Assembly (NCBI GenBank): GCA_030754475.1
Contig: JASMAE010000383.1
Location: forward strand, 1 to 6,614
DNA: 6,614 nt
From: Rhodospirillales bacterium
GTDB taxonomy: Bacteria > Pseudomonadota > Alphaproteobacteria > Rhodospirillales > JASLLV01
Direction: 5' to 3'
Part shown: positions 6,403 to 6,614 of the stretch, piece by piece
How the letters are laid out: each line of letters opens with the position of its first letter
How positions within the stretch are numbered: the first letter of the stretch is position 1
Notes under the pieces: model-generated
The model's database searches: none
What the model saw: the letters and a program-made list of their open reading frames with translations, nothing else
What the model was told of the DNA's origin: nothing
Made by a program: the position numbers and the translations under genes

Positions 6403-6410
6403 GAGGGAGA
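6403..6410 (+). promoter_or_regulatory. Ribosome binding site of the hyuB-like gene
   Basis: GAGGGAGA ends 9 bases before the ATG at 6420. This purine-rich Shine-Dalgarno fixes the start of a gene that is otherwise visible only in part. Confidence 0.65.
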
Positions 6411-6419
6411 TCGCCAAAG

Positions 6420-6614
6420 ATGGACCCGGTTCTCTTCGAGATTCTCAGCAACAAGGTGACCGCGATCGCGGACGAGATGCGGATCACCATGCAGCGCACC
6501 TCGCGCTCGGTCTTCGTCAACGAAGCGTCCGACTTCGCGGTCGGGCTTGTCGATCTCGAAGGCGAGGTCTTCGCCTGGCCGCCGGGCTCCAAGACCACCT
6601 CGATCAACGTCCCC
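6420..6614 (+). CDS. hyuB: Hydantoinase B/oxoprolinase-family subunit, N-terminal part
   Basis: The frame opens at ATG 6420 and stays open for 65 codons to the window end. The N-terminus MDPVLFEILSNKVTAIADEM, then RITMQRTSRSVFVNEASDFA and VGLVDLEGEVFA, has the pattern of HyuB-family proteins: a DPV-x-x-EI-x-x-N/K opening, a helix ending in RTSRS, then a D-F-x-x-x-x-x-D-x-x-G segment. HyuB subunits pair with HyuA in ATP-dependent opening of hydantoin, 5-oxoproline or related rings, or carboxylation of ketones in some relatives. A hyuA partner would be expected just outside the window, on either side of this gene's remainder. A strong Shine-Dalgarno supports the start. Family members usually exceed 500 residues, so about 90% is missing. 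The family call is good; the substrate is unknown. Confidence 0.87.
   Translation, partial: MDPVLFEILSNKVTAIADEMRITMQRTSRSVFVNEASDFAVGLVDLEGEVFAWPPGSKTTSINVP

Noticed and set aside
5026..6417. A 463-codon minus-strand frame opposite the M81 gene
   Set aside because: It lies antisense to a full-length M81 enzyme. The translation is Arg/Val/Asp-rich with no recognisable fold.
1..6614. CRISPR array, tRNA, rRNA, transposase or prophage genes
   Set aside because: I saw no regularly spaced repeats, no tRNA-like cloverleaf sequence and no transposase or phage motifs on either strand.

Overview
This is a GC-rich window whose codon use and gene families best fit an alphaproteobacterium or a similar high-GC proteobacterium. 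No ribosomal or other phylogenetic marker is present, so the organism assignment is an inference. The window is a catabolic neighbourhood built almost entirely of hydrolases that cut amide (C-N) or peptide bonds.

Layout from left to right. (1) Bases 2-571 (+): the 3' part of an M14-type succinylglutamate desuccinylase/aspartoacylase-family deacylase, cut by the window edge. (2) Bases 579-2204 and 2201-3835 (-): two tandem amidase-signature enzymes whose reading frames overlap by ATGA. They are collinear paralogues: Lys81, Ser156 and Ser180 fall at the same residue numbers in both. Each carries a proline-rich linker and a C-terminal helical tail resembling the small AtzG/GatC-type partner subunit. 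They converge on the deacylase gene with only 7 bases between the stop codons. (3) Bases 3836-3992: a spacer holding a perfect 17-bp inverted repeat (3880-3896 with 3934-3950) and two smaller inverted repeats. (4) Bases 3993 to about 4560 (-): the remnant of an Fpg/Nei (formamidopyrimidine-DNA glycosylase) gene. The catalytic N-terminal domain is missing and an in-frame TAG interrupts the zinc finger. (5) About 4561-4800: a non-coding leader with a possible promoter, an 8-bp-stem hairpin and a good ribosome binding site. (6) Bases 4801-6339 (+): a full-length M81 (MlrC-like) metallopeptidase. (7) Bases 6420-6614 (+): the first 65 codons of a hydantoinase B/oxoprolinase-family subunit, running off the window.

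The deacylase, the two amidases, the M81 enzyme and HyuB would together form an inferred scavenging or degradation pathway for N-acylated, cyclic-imide or peptide-like compounds. The substrate cannot be read from the sequence. The broken DNA-repair gene between the two opposed operons suggests an old rearrangement or insertion junction. The points most worth checking are the double disruption of the glycosylase gene, the fused AtzG-like tails on a tandem amidase pair, and the long inverted repeat. I see no clear sign of a wholly new system.
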